Part shown: positions 32,522 to 45,419 of the stretch, in pieces
How positions within the stretch are numbered: the first letter of the stretch is position 1
How the letters are laid out: each line of letters starts with the position of its first letter
NCBI GenBank assembly: GCA_037693485.1
Contig: CM075346.1
Coordinates: 59,081,001-59,145,000 of the forward strand
From: Kitagawia praeruptora
Taxonomy: Eukaryota; Streptophyta; Magnoliopsida; Apiales; Apiaceae
Direction: 5' to 3'
Length of the DNA: 64,000 nt
The notes under the pieces: generated by a model
What the model was told of the DNA's origin: nothing
Seen by the model: the letters and a program-made list of their open reading frames with translations, nothing else
Databases searched by the model: none
Translations under genes and position numbers: made by a program

Positions 32522-35329
32522 GTGTGTATGCGAACACGCTTACAAGCTCGTTTGGAAGAACTGGCAGAAGACGATCTTGTAGAGAATAAAGAGGATAAGA
32601 AGGAGGAATCTGAAACTACAGTCGAGATGGCAGATGCAGCAGCAGCTAAGGCTTTGAAGGAGTATTCTCAGCCGAAGATCAATGACATCCAGTCTAGTAT
32701 TATCAGGCCGGCCATCACGGCTAATAACTTTGAAATCAAACTGGGCACTATTCAGATGCTACAGAATTTGGTTCAGTTTGGGGGTGCTTCTACGGAGGAT
32801 CCTAACATGCATATTCGGGACTTTATCGAGATCTGTGATACTTTCAAGTTCAATGGTGTGTCGGATGATGCTATCAAGTTGAGACTTTTCCCATTCTCTC
32901 TGAGGGATAAGGCTAAGGGCTGGTTACACTCGCTACCACCTGGTTCCATTACTGCATGGGAGGATCTTGCTCAGAAGTTTCTTACTAAATTCTTCCCTAT
33001 GGCGAAAACTGCAGCAATAAGGAACCAGCTAACTCAATTTGCTCAGCAATCTGGAGAATCTTTGTGTGAGGCTTGGGAACGATACAAGGAGATGCTTCGT
33101 AGGTGTCCACATCATGGTATGCCTGATTGGATGGTTATCAATAGTTTCTACAATGGGTTGGGAGCACAGTCTAGACCTACGCTAGATGCAGCATCAGGTG
33201 GAGCTCTATGGGCTAAGAGCTATGATGAAGCTTATGATCTTATTGAGACGATGGTTGCCAATGAATATCAGAATCCAACCCAGAGGCTTTCTCAAGGCAA
33301 GGTAGCAGGTATTTTTGAAATGGATACAGCTTTAGCTATTGCAGCTTAGTTGAAGGCGTTGTCTATGAAGGTGGATTCTCTTGCGAATTATGGAGTTCAG
33401 CAGGTGGCTAGTGTTTGTGAGCTATGTGCGGGCGCACATGAGACGAATCAGTGTGCTATCTTTTCTGAATTAGCACAGTTCGTGAGTAATTTTCAGAGAC
33501 CTGTTGCACCAGTTCCAGCCACCTATCATCCAAACAACAGGAATCATCATAACTTCAGCTGGAGCAACAACCAAGGTGCTCAACAACCTCAGCAGCCCTA
33601 TCAGCAGTTTCAGGGTCAGCAAGCAAGGCCATTCAATCAAGGTTATCAGCAGCAGTATGCTCCAAGGCAACCATATCAGCCTCCGAGATTTCAGCAGCAA
33701 CCTCAGGCTCATGCGGTGCAATCTTCTAATAAAAAATCAGAAATGGATGAGTTGAGGATGATGACTAAAAGCCTGTCAGTTTCTCAAAAGACCTTGGAAA
33801 ACCAGATGGGACAGCTTGCAAGTGCCTTACTTAGTAGGCAACAAGGAACTCTGCCTAGTGATATAAAGGTTAATTCAGGCAGAAGGGAGGTCCATGAGCA
33901 GGTGAAGGCAGTTACTTTGAGATCAGGAAGGGTTACAACAAATCCAAAATCAGCAACTAAAGAAGATGAAGATGTTCAGAATCAGCAGGTTGAAAAATCT
34001 GCAGTGCCAGAAATTGAGATGTCTGATTTAGTGGCTGATCAGCTAGATGGTGAATTAGAGAAGAGCAAGGAACCTGTTAAAGCTTCTCCGGAGCAGTCTA
34101 CAAAGAATACTCAGATCTATCCACCCCCTCCATTCCCAAAAAGACTTTAAAAGCAAAATTCTGCTGAAAACTCTCCTCCGAAGCAGAAGTGGGTGAATCA
34201 GATTTATCCTCCTCCTCCATATCCTCAACGTTTGTAGAAACAAGATCATGAAAAATAGTTTCAAAAGTTTATGGATGTCTTCAAGAAACTGTTCATTAAC
34301 ATTCCTTTTGTTGAAGCATTGGAGCAGATGCCAAGATATGCTAAGTTCATGAAGGATATTTTGTCACGAAAGAGAAGGTTAGAAGAATTTGAAACAGTGG
34401 CATTAACAGAGGAGTGCAGTACGGTGTTGCAACAGAAATTGCCTCCTAAACTTAAGGATCTAGGAAGCTTTACAATTCCATGCACCATTGGGAAGTTGTC
34501 TTTTGACAAATGCTTATGTGATTTGGGAGTTAGTATTAATCTCATGCCCTTGTCTGTTTTCAAGCAACTTGGTCTACCGGAGCCGAAGCCAACTAACATC
34601 TCCTTGTAGTTGGCTGATAGGTCGATCACTTATCCGAGGGGTATAGTAGAGGATGTCTTGGTGAAGGTTGATAAGTTTATATTTCCTGCCGATTTTGTGA
34701 TTCTAGATTTCGAAGAAGACAAGAAGATTCCCATAATCTTGGGAAGGACTTTTCTAGCTACGGGTCGTACTTTGATCGACGTGCAAAAAGGAGAGCTTAC
34801 AATGAGGGTGCAAGATCAGAATGTCACCTTTAATGTGTTTAAGGCCATGAAGTTTCCGACAGAGGACGAAGAGTGTTGTAGTGTGGAAATGGTTGATACG
34901 GGTCAGAGAAAGAAGTTTGATCAGTTATTGAGCGAAAAGTTGGACACACGCATGCTAAAGCATCACATCAGTGATTCCATTGAAAGTTCTTCAGTTTGAG
35001 ATCTCTCGAATGTCCAGCTCGGAAAACTTCCATCCCATTTGAAGTTTGTCCTTCTGAATGATGAGTTGGTTATTTTTAAAGTGTGTCCAGATAATGTGTT
35101 AAGAAGGTGGATCATGGATGATGAGGTAGAAGAGTGTTCTTATCAATCAACTGTGAAGCATAAGCATCTTAGAGGTGTGAAGAAGAAAAAGAAAAAATCG
35201 ATTGGTGGAAGAGTCAAAGTGAAGTTTGATTTAGAACAGATGTGGGAAGATAGCAAGAAGGTTGTCAAACAATGGGTGAATGGTTCTTCTGCTAAGGACA
35301 AGTCGAATGCGATCTTCGAGCCACCATGA
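32522..35329 (+). pseudogene. E4 gag-protease frame, interrupted by six in-frame stops
   Basis: One continuous frame with no frameshift. Capsid region (about residues 40-240; GWLHSLPPGSITAWEDL, CEAWERYKEMLRRCP) matches Athila-type Gag. The zinc knuckle CELCAGAHETNQC follows the first stop, then a Gln/Pro-rich stretch. A retropepsin domain has DLGVSINLMP (34520-34549) and IILGRTFLATG (34733-34765). The tail (to 35329) corresponds to the pre-RT linker. Stops lie at 33347 (TAG), 34148 (TAA), 34235 (TAG), 34256 (TAG), 34607 (TAG) and 34997 (TGA). At least two fall in RL*KQ contexts, where E1 reads RLQKR, so CAR-to-TAR changes are the simplest reading. RT and integrase are absent. Confidence 0.85.
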
Positions 35330-36838
35330 TTTGAATCATATTTGTCCGGCTAAATGACGTTAACGACAGCGCTTTGTGGGAGGCAACCCATGTGTTTCGG
35401 TATTTTTAGGTATGTTTCCTACTATCCCTTGTATTTACTTCCATTCAATGGGGACATTGAATATTTTAAGTTTGGGGGTGGTTTGGGGGATAAGTAATGT
35501 ATTTGTAGTTAGTTGTGATTATGTGATGTGAGTCATTGTGTTCATATCGGATATCATGCTTTGCATATTAGTAGTAATTCATGCATATGTGTTCGTATTA
35601 TCTATGTTTGTTTCATATAGGACATTCTATTTTTATTTTTTGTTTACCATGTGAGTTCATTTTAGTTGCATTTTCATGGCATGCATATTTCATGATCCCT
35701 TAAGACGAGCTGATTCTGATTGATAGGTAGATGTTTAATTGAGTGTGGTGATGATGAGTAGAGGGCTGATTTATAGTTCCTACGAAATTGACTTGCATGT
35801 TTCAGAAACACAATAACTACACAGTCTCATTGTTTGCTTTTGGGCTAGGTTAGGGTCATACTTGTTTGGATGTTTTGAGATTTAATCACCTGATTATATT
35901 TAGAATTTTCGTTATTCCCTTGATGGCGTAGGAGCATTAAAGTCTAAATTTGGGGGAAACCAGGGATTTCATGCTAATAATTGTCAATAATGGCTAGGTG
36001 TCAAATGGCTAGTAGCCGACTCATATTTATATGAGTAGTCTAGGGTTGGAAATGAGAAAGGCTCATTCCAGATACATAAAAAAAAGAAAAAAAAAGAAAA
36101 AAAAAAGAGTCAATAGTTTAATTGTTTTTATGCAAAATTAACCACGAGTGAGCTCTTTAATACTCCAGTAATTTAGTCTGAGGGGACTTAGTCCTAGTAA
36201 CCTAAAGCCCTTGTGGTTTGGGATTGCTGGCCTAACACTCGCTACATGGGTATTATTGTATAAGCCTTTTGGGGTCTTACTCATTGCACGGTTAAATAAG
36301 CATGCGTTTTGTATTATGTGTCATAGTAATAAAGCATGAATACCTGGCTAACTTGAATAAGGATGGAGGTGTTCCTAGGTTATGAAGTGTCTACAGTCTA
36401 TTCTTTTTATAAACCTGTGATTGTCTTGGCGAAGGGCATGTATGATTTTTGACCTAGTTTTGGGAGTATTTCTGATGAGCATTGCACACACGCACGTTTC
36501 TGTTCATGTATTGTTGGTATACGGGGACTTAGTCGAGCTTTGCTTGGATTAATTTGCATTCTTTGAGAGGTTTGCTTGTTAGTTGGTTTTAGTGAGTTTG
36601 AAGGGGATTCTTGCATTTTTCATATTAGTTGCATTCATGCATTGCATTGCATTAGGTTGCATTCATTGCATTGCAATGCCCTCACGAGACCTTACTCGTC
36701 CACTAGGGCTGCCTAGGGGTTTAAAAGGCTTGTTGCATATGCTAAATGCAACCGTGATCACCTACGAAAGTGGTACTAGTTAGTTAGTTAGTTGTAATTG
36801 TTTATGCTTGAGGACAAGTATCGGTTTAAGTTTGGAGG
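35330..36838 (+). other. E4 non-coding 3' internal region
   Basis: No gene. It contains the GCGCTTTGTGGGAGGCAACC block (35371-35390), a second block shared with E1 (36011-36075), a short GCATT repeat (about 36625-36675) and purine tract TTTAAGTTTGGAGGTG ending at 36840. Confidence 0.7.
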
Positions 36839-38398
36839 TGGATAAGTGGATTTTATATCCACTTGGAACGTTCCATATCGGCTTAAATTGGTGTACTTGG
36901 CCTCAAGTTTGTCGTAGTTTTGATGTGTTTTATTTAATTGTGCAGGTTTGACGAAATGTCGATTAGGGGTGAATTTTCCGTTGATTTTGGAGTTGATTTA
37001 TGATATGGAATGAAGAATGGCGTCTTAATATCAACTACCAAGAGGGTTATGATTCAAGGAATTGAAGATGGGAAGTTCGTGCAAAAAGAACGGAAGAAAA
37101 CGGCTCAGAAACGAAGAAAACGAAGAAAATCAGCATTCGACAGGAAGTCTATGCGCCTGCAGCGCGTAAATAGGCGCCTGGAGCGCGCAGAACAGAAGAA
37201 CCATGCGCATGGAGCGCGTGTTGTGCGCCTGGGGCGCGTAAAATCGCTGAAAAATTCCTGAAATGTCCGTTTTGCCCCTATTTCGAATTCTAGTTGTATT
37301 TTTGGTATCCGAACCTATTTCTAATTGTATTGTAGGTTGTTTTTCTTGTTGGGCAAGATATTGAGGCCTATAAAAACACATCTTAGCCTTGTAAAATTGT
37401 ATCATTTTATCATTGTACCTTAGAATTGCAAGGGAGAATTATGGAAAAGGATTCAACGCCCGGTGATAAGCACGGATCTAGATCTACTTCATCTTTTGTA
37501 TACGTGAATCATAGATTTGTTTTCTCAACTCTTAGTTTTAATAATATTATTGCTTCTTCCTTTTATATCTTGTTTTTTTTTTGAAATATCCTTTTATATC
37601 TTGTTAATTATCATGTTTTCATCAAATCCCATGACGATGAACGGTTCAATTATGAGCTAATAGTTGTCATGGGATTCTAACGGATTTATTTATGGAACTT
37701 AGAATCTTGATGCTTTAAAGATCTGTGTGTGGTGTATATCTGATATCCTCGTATGGTCATGCTTAATTGATAGATGCGTCACGAACATCTAATTTGTTAA
37801 TCTTTTGTGAAGTGAAAGTGGATCTTGAGATTTAGAACTTGCCATGTTCATAATTGTTTATCAATATGATTCGTGGTGTGAGATGAAAATACTTATACTG
37901 CCCTGTGTGATCTTAATGGATAACTTGCTCTTCAACCGTTATGTTTTCAAATTCTATAGACATATAAGGTCTAAGCATAATTGGTGTCTATTCATCTTCT
38001 ATCTATTTTGTGGATGTATGTTTAGTTTGGTATACGTATGCTGACAGGTAGCGTGTACTTGTTTCGTGTTATCCGATCAGATATCAAAACCATTGCATAT
38101 AGTGATTTAAGGCGTCGGATCTAAGGGAAGTATTTAATGAAGTTAGGATCCCATGTTTATTCTCATATAAGTAATTCGATTAATTCTCTTAAGTTAATTA
38201 ATTCTTAGTTTGTTAATTTGCATCTTAGTTTAATTTAGATAGTCAAACCCATATTTGTTTATTGTCTTAGTAGTGAATTAAAGCCATACATTGTTGAATA
38301 TGTGCATCTACTGAATAGAACCATAACCAGATCTCTGTGGAACGAACTTGAATTGTATTACTTGTGACCACGTATACTTGCGTGATTTTGTGTTAACA
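36839..38398 (+). repeat. 3' LTR of E4
   Basis: Near-identical to the joined 5' LTR. Differences include an extra G at the start (TGGATAAG), a small insertion near 37570-37592 and a roughly 10-bp deletion near 37845. The GC-rich array is at 37152-37240, TATA at 37369-37376, and the end is GTGTTAACA. Confidence 0.9.
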
Positions 38399-38455
38399 AG
38401 TATGTACCTAAAATAATATAGAAAATGTTTTAATTTTATGCATTTGTTTTAGTTT

Positions 38456-39949
38456 TTTTTCGATAATTCAAATATATTACAAGGGGACAAGCCCAACAAC
38501 CGAGTCCAATACAAATGAGGCTAAGCCCATAACAAAGACCAACAAACCAACAGCCCAACATTACCAAAAGCCAAAACCCAAAAACTACCCCCAAGTTTGG
38601 ACCAGCTGAAATAACAGAACATACTGAATAGAAATAGAACTACTGAATAAAAACTTAATCAGAGAAAGCATAGAATAAACCCTGAGCTTAGAACACTTCA
38701 GATTTTTACTCCCATGTTTGGCTGATCGATGCCCTGGACAAGCATCTCACCCTCATCTCCATCTGATTCCATGCCTTCCATCTGCTCCTGGGCCGCTTCT
38801 TCTTGCTCCAACTCCAACTCAGCATAATCGTTTTCAGAAATCTCTTCAAATAACTCACCTCCACCGCCTAAACCCATGTCAAGACGCCACAGGTTCCTAA
38901 CCTGAACAAAGGACCTTCGAAACACCACAAGCCTGGTTCGATTATTCGCACCATCTTCTTCCAGAAACCTTGCCAACATGTTTTGACCAGCAACCACAAT
39001 GCTCACCTTAAACTTCAAGTTCAGATCCTTTTTCCTCTGCTCTAACTGCTGGATGACACTCGCATGATTTGGATCAATAAACCAGCACCATTCATTCTAC
39101 TTATTAACAGCCTCAACATTATCAGTTTCTAGTTGGATGTTATTTTCCCTTTCATAGAAAGCACTGTGAAGCCCTGCTAGCCCACGTACAACTCATTTGC
39201 CCTAACAGTAAGGTTCTAGATTGTGCCTGAAACCATCTTAACAATCGCCCCAGACTTATCTCTAATCACTATACCAATACCCGAGTCATTTCCATTAGGG
39301 AGAGGTTCCACCAAAGTAAATGCATGCACATTTACCTTAACAAAACCTTCATCTGGAAAATCCCAACTTAGCTCCATTAACTTGCTAGCCTAAAACTACA
39401 CTCAAGAAAAAATACTAAGGTGAAAAAGTGGTAAAAAAAACTCTGACAAAGATAGGGAATATATACTAGGCCAGCTCCTCAAACAATACAACCCATAATT
39501 ACTACTCTTTTTAACTACCCAAGGCACATAATAACACTCAACCTCCCCCCTCTTACTCCTAATCCACTACATGCAACGATTCATTTTCCAAATTCAAAAA
39601 AAACAATAATTCCAGATGCTTCTTACAAAATGGACTGCCTTGGACCCCCAATTTTAAGCCCATACTAAACAGACTTAATCTCAATCCTTATTTGGCCCTC
39701 TAAATTAATAGACTAACTGCTTAGTCCAAATAAGAACTCCTTTGAATGAAAACCAGCCTAAAATGATTAACACCATGCATACAATATATTGATCTAAGAG
39801 ATCCACTCTTAGCTAGGTCATCTGCTCCTCTAAGATCATCTCTTGAAACATAAAGCAAATGAACCTCGATCATCTAGATCATATCACCCCTAATCTTTTG
39901 ATCCCTACTTGAAAGGGCTGCTTTAACTTTGTTTAAGTTCTCCACCAAT
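38456..39949 (-). mobile_element. 5'-truncated LINE (L1-type) with 13-bp TSD
   Basis: TTTGTTTTAGTTT occurs at 38443-38455 and 39950-39962. The minus strand ends with an A-rich tail (38456-38460 read as AAAAA on the minus strand). Coding remnants on the minus strand resemble the RNase H-like C-terminal region of plant L1 elements. The upstream endonuclease and RT are missing, as is normal for 5'-truncated copies. Confidence 0.75.
38698..39940 (-). pseudogene. LINE C-terminal coding remnant with RNase H-like segments
   Basis: Minus strand from about 39940: VSRDDLRGADDLAKSGSLRS looks like an RNase H C-terminus. About 400 bp later a second RNase H-like segment begins (FPDEGFVKVNVHAF..., SGIGIVIRDKSGAIV, about 39380-39260) and runs into the terminal open stretch 39018-38698 (LARFLEEDGANN...; acidic tail). 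Stops and frameshifts break it in several places. Confidence 0.6.
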
Positions 39950-39962
39950 TTTGTTTTAGTTT

Positions 39963-42260
39963 AATGTTATATAGTGCATAATATCTAATAGAAAATAATT
40001 TTTAATATTTTTTAAAATTAATTATTAAATGAGGTGGGAAGAAAATGGGACAAAAGAGGAATTTATTATTACCATGTGGGATAGGGATGGAAAAAAATAA
40101 AAAAAATTATAAGAAAATGGGACAAAATTGAAACAAGTTTATTATATGAAACGGATATGAAAATGGTAATAAAGCCTATCGAAAAATGAAGTAAATAGAA
40201 CTTGAGACTGTAACTTAAATGCTTTTTTCATTTAATTTTTCCTAGACATGATATTCTCAGTCCGTTGTGAAACATATTTTTTACTTACAATAAGTTAACT
40301 ACAGTATAAATGTTACGCTTTATTGGGTTTTTTTGGGATGGGTTTAGGTTGGGAATCGTCAATTTTATATCAGCCTCATATAAAAAAATAATTTTCTCTA
40401 CAAGAATTTATTGTGTGTTTCCCCATTCCTACTCTATGGGATGATGACATTAGGTCTCTATCATGTTCCGTTTTCTCCTTACCACATTTCTTAAAATCAA
40501 AAATTTTATTGTATATAATAAAAATTAATTCCAGACTTCCAGTGAACATGTTTTAAAATAGATCAAATCCAATTTTTTTCATCAAATTTACGAGAGCATT
40601 GAGTAGATCTTTCACTGCCCGACTTTCATCGCTAAAACATGAAGGGACAATCTAACGATCCATTATAATCGTGAAAAATATATAGATCTGAGTCAACCAA
40701 ATTGCAAGTTCATATAACTCTTCAACGAACCAAAATTAAACTATAATCCCGAACATAAAAAAATTAAACTTTTACAAAAATAGAGAACAAACCCGAGATA
40801 TGGGTAGATATTAAATAAAAACCAAAAAATAGGGTAAAAAATGTTAACATTTGATTTTGAAGTTGTCTTGGTTGATTATTGGATATCATGAATGGTTCTC
40901 CTTCTCTTGTTGATTGGATTTGGATTGTAGTTTAATTCACACTCGTTACTGAATAACATGGATGCTTTTGATTCGTTTGGAAGTGTTGGACTCGTTTAGA
41001 TTCGTGATTCCGTTTATTGAATTCCTTTGGATGCTTTTGTTTTGCGGTTGCAACTTTGATTTCGTTTGGATTTGTGGCTTCATTTCTTGTTTGGCAAACT
41101 CCCGATTTTTCATCGTGAATTTGAGGGGGGATGTTAACATATATAATATCGTTATTATTGAACAGTTTCATTATTTTAATTGTTTCCTTTGATAGAATAA
41201 TTTTCTTTATTATTATTTAGTTGTTGGCGATATAAGTCCTCCTTTTATTGTAATTGAGAACAAGTTTCATTATAATAAAATCCTATTTTTCTTTTTTTTC
41301 TCCCTATACTTTATCACTCTCGATGAATAGAAAGAGTTACTGAATAAGAATAAAACTGAAAAAATATAATGAAAATGAGATTTATCATCAATCATTTTTT
41401 TAGAAGAGGAGAGGAAGAGCTGGCGCCCGTATTTTACTCTCAAGTTTTTTTTATAACCATTGTAATTTTATATATAAAAAGAGATTCCATAATAGAAACC
41501 CTGGGTACAAGTTACAATTTAAATCCGCAACAAATAAATTTAATTATATTGACCAGTTGAAAGTCAAAAAAAAATGTTAAATCTAGCTAGTTATCAAAAG
41601 CATTTATATAAAAAAATTATGTTATATTTGATTCACAAAGTGTATATTTCCCATATTTATGTATGATAAGAATCGTTTTTTTAAAATTAGGCTTATAGCC
41701 TTACAATTGAGTATTTGTTCTAAAAAAATTATCGGAATGAGCCAGAGTTAAACCTAAGTCCTGGGACAATAGAGGATAAGCCCTTACCATTTGGGCTATC
41801 CAATCGTGCTCAAGTATGATAAAATTTTAGTTCTCCTTATTATCTTATTTTTCATTTGAACTGGATGAAATCGATATCATATAATACGGATCAGGGACAA
41901 ACTCTTTATATTCCCTACATTTATTCTAATTGAAATAGTTGATGGATGTTTGTAAAAGCAAAGAAGTCTATTAGGTAATCTTAAACCTTTTTCTGAAAAA
42001 AAAGGTTAAAAAATGAAAATCTATGTATCTTAAAAATTATTAGATTTTTTTTATTTCACTCTCTAATTTTTACACATATTTTAATATGTTTTGATATGGG
42101 CTAAAAATAAGCCCCTAAAAACATAATTAATGATGCATTAATTAGACCTAGCCTGGTCCAAACAAAAAGCCTATAAATGAGGCCCAAAATCCTAATTAAA
42201 TATTAATTTCGTAATTAACATTTAAGGGTAATTAACAGCTTGGAAATAAGAGTCAAATAA
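39963..42260. other. Intergenic stretch, no gene seen
   Basis: AT-rich, with only short, low-complexity ORFs. The one item of note is a tRNA-like segment at 41725-41815 (minus). Confidence 0.5.
41725..41815 (-). other. tRNA-like (SINE-type) segment
   Basis: Minus strand has GGATAGCCCAAATGGTAAGG, like a D-arm/box A, and about 30 bases later a T-arm-like GGTTTAACTCTGGC in place of GGTTCGAATCC. Too degraded for a functional tRNA. Confidence 0.35.
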
Positions 42261-42456
42261 GGTTATAACTTCTACAAAAAGTAGCCTCCAAGGCACCCAA
42301 TCGTACAAGGAAACAGACTCCTACAAGATAGGATCTAGAATCTTCTCCAAGGAGGTGACTTGTCCACCAAGTCTCCTAACCCTCCTCTAAATCTAAGGCT
42401 TCCAACGCTTACATAAAGGGCCTGACCCCTCATTTTCTCAGAACTACGTTAGTTAA
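42261..42456 (+). repeat. Left LTR-like segment of Ty3 relic E5
   Basis: Matches 49341-49488 (GTAGCCTCCAAGGCACC..., GATCTAGAATCTTCTCCAAG, GAACTACGTTAG). The right copy lacks about 50 bp. The full LTR edges are not visible. Confidence 0.6.
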
Positions 42457-42476
42457 CACACGGAGAACAAAAAGGT

Positions 42477-42663
42477 GACCAGAAAATGGTTAGAAGATGT
42501 TATATTGCCGCTTTAAGACCAGATGAAGTCGGGAGGCAGGTCCTTCCGATTGAAGATATATATGGATGTCCATAATGATGAGGAACACCTAGAAAAGCCA
42601 GCAGAGGATCTGGTTCCTATTCTTTTCGAACTAGGAGGCCCCGATAAGGTTGCTGACTTCATG
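42477..42663 (+). pseudogene. Pol remnant of Ty3 relic E5 (left of CACTA 2)
   Basis: RSFRLKIYMDVHNDEEHLEK and PAEDLVPILFEL match the segment before RT in Ogre/Tat-like pol proteins as I recall it. It is cut at 42663 by CACTA 2. Only about 50 residues remain. Confidence 0.5.
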
Positions 42664-45419
42664 CACTACACCAAATATGGGCTGTTGCAATACCAAAAAA
42701 GTGTAATATTAGGCCCCAAAAGTGTTACAATAGATGTTTATGCAACACTTTTGCTAAAACTCGGTGTTGCATTTGCCGGCGTGGCAATAGCCTTCTATAG
42801 CAACGCTTTTTGAACTTATTGCAACGCTTTTAAAAGTATTACAAAAAGTGTTTGGTGTAGTTTGTTGTAACACTTTTGCATGTTTTAGCAACATTTTGAA
42901 TGTGTTACAACAGACGAATGCAACACTTTTTTGCAACATTAACCGACTTAAAAATGTTACAAAGTGAGTTTATTGCAACATTTTTTAGCAACATTTTTAT
43001 GCATTTTGCAATACTTTTGGGTTTTTTTGCAACAATTATCTGCAACATTTTGGTACCTTTTGCAATACTTTCTAGTTTTTTAGATTAGATTTTATTGGCA
43101 ACACTTCTTTGTAACACTTTTTATTAGTCCATATTGCAGTGTCCTGTCTGAAATTTTAATATACCATGTACAAAAGCATATCAAACCATAAATGACATTT
43201 CAAATTCCCCAAATAAAAAATCGAACAAAACAGATGTCAATACAACACAAACATAGTACTACTTAGTCTAAAGTCGAAACACATGTCGACTTACATTACA
43301 ATTCTACATGATCGAAATTTTTCACAACTTAATGAATCTTCATGATCTTCTTCAATGTTATAAACTCCGCACTTGGTTTCTGGCAATACAGCATTGCTTC
43401 CCTGCACCAGATGCTACAAGTTCATCTTTTTAATCTGTTTTTCAGTGTTCCAGCAAGTTTTTCTCCTATCTTTCTGGACAGCTTTCAGTAGATGGTATAA
43501 CAATGTGTGACTTGAGTTTATTCCCTTACTCTGAAGTATGAAGAGGTACCTATAACCATGTATATGAGAGAAATGACAGACATGACATTTTCAAGGAAAA
43601 TGATTACCTTATCATGATCAAACCTTATGGTAAAAGGAGCACCTCGGAATTTAAGTTGATTACTGAGTAAAAAATAGAGTGTAGAGAAATTAAATTTTAT
43701 ACCAAAAGATGTCAAAGTACATCTATATGTTTGCTAAAATAACACAGGTTATCATAGTCATGCTTCAAATATTTATGCTAAAATCATGGCCTTATAACAT
43801 TTTCTTATTCCACTGACCATATATATTTATACATGCGCGTGTACACCCTTGATACATAACTTTCTCCCTTAACTTGACATTTATAACTCCTTCAAGACAC
43901 CCTTGATCTATATATGATACATAACGAAGGATTTATTTGACAGAAAGCTGAGTAAGCAATTCTGTTCACCTAACGACATTAAAAGAACCAAATTAATTTT
44001 CCATGATGGACACTTGAAACTAGTTCAAATATGCTGTAAATATTTGAATCCTGAATTTGCACCCATCTGTGCAAAAACTAGTTTAAAAATCTGCTTTATT
44101 TAAAAATACAAACAGGGAAAGGCTTTAACTTTAAACGTAAATTGAATGAGATAATCACAAAATTTATATCTATAACATATCATTTACATAAGCACCTATA
44201 GCAGCAACTTATGTTAATGTCATAATATCTCATCATTATAACTGTGTTTCTCTATTTCCTAAGCCTATGATGCTACTAATTAACAAGCTGCTGTAAAATT
44301 CCAACCTCTGCTAGTGTAAACATTAATAAAGATGAGGTTTAAATTTTTGATTACCATAGAGCCCAAGCATGTAGACAGATATACTCTGATAAGTTTTTAC
44401 TCAAATCTACTAGTTTCCGCTTATCAAATTTCAACTGCAACAAGAAGAACACAAACTGGTTAGGAAAAAAAGAGAACAAATTTAACAAGTTCATACATAA
44501 AAAGTGGTACTTATTTCATGGTACATAATCATGTAGTGACATTCTTGGTTTTGGATCACAATAATATACAAGAGCAGTACAATGATTCTTTCATTAAGAA
44601 AGTCACAAGCGAATCTTATCTTGAACCATATGATTGTTTTATCTACACAGATATGTTATGCAGCCCCAGATTCATAATTATGATGTTAATATTCTAAACT
44701 GAACCTGGGAACCTGACTTCCCACATTCATAGTGTAGTTGTAGTGCAATGAGACTGTATATATTGATAGATGACCGCATGATTTCATGGATGATATTGCC
44801 TGACCAGCTTCTTCAACTTCCAACGCATGTAGTTCCGGTTGTTGATGGTCAAAATCAGATTCAATTCCTAGCATATCATAGATTTAGAAGTATCAATAAA
44901 TTTGTAATAAAACAAAAACAGGTAACAAAAAACATTCTTGCATCCATACAACATCAGGAGACTGTGACGTAAAGTATTTTAACTTCTGGCAGAAGTCTAT
45001 ACTTCAGTTAAAAATTAGCAACCCAAATAGATCAAAAGTTTATTCCTTATCATCTCGTCTTTGGTCTCAGTTGAAAACTTTAAATGTAGCTTTCAATACA
45101 CAATTAAATCATTTGTAATTTATTACACTGTACACAGTCAAATCTGGGGGAATATAACCTTACTTATATATAGGACAATAAAACCTGGAAATTATGGTCC
45201 AAATCGTTACTTAGTTTTTGTTGTAACTAGAAACAAATATCTTAAAAGAAAATATACTTGATGAAACAAAAATGGAATACTAACATCGCTACTTGTTATA
45301 GAAAGGATGTATGCAGTAATACAATATAGATCACTAGCGAGAAATTATTTGCACTATACTGAAACGGCAATTAATGCAAATCTGATAGTGGACCGATATA
45401 TAATCTCATAAAAACAAAC

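Larger units (their letters stand above)
25107..38398 (+). mobile_element. Athila-like non-autonomous LTR retrotransposon E4 (complete, TSD AGTAT)
   Basis: Flanked by AGTAT at 25102-25106 and 38399-38403. 5' LTR 25107-32387 (interrupted by a CACTA element), PBS 32394, a gag-protease frame 32522-35329, a non-coding 3' region and 3' LTR 36839-38398. No RT, RNase H or integrase coding sequence is present, so it would depend on proteins from another element. The LTRs are very similar, implying a young insertion, and the CACTA element arrived later. Confidence 0.9.

Noticed and set aside
40932..41192. Small ORFs at 40932-41171 (-) and 40962-41192 (+)
   Set aside because: Overlapping on opposite strands, low complexity, no domain.
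44686..44874. 62-codon minus-strand ORF in CACTA 2
   Set aside because: Might be a further captured exon downstream of the AHL fragment, but no match or clear splice sites could be seen.
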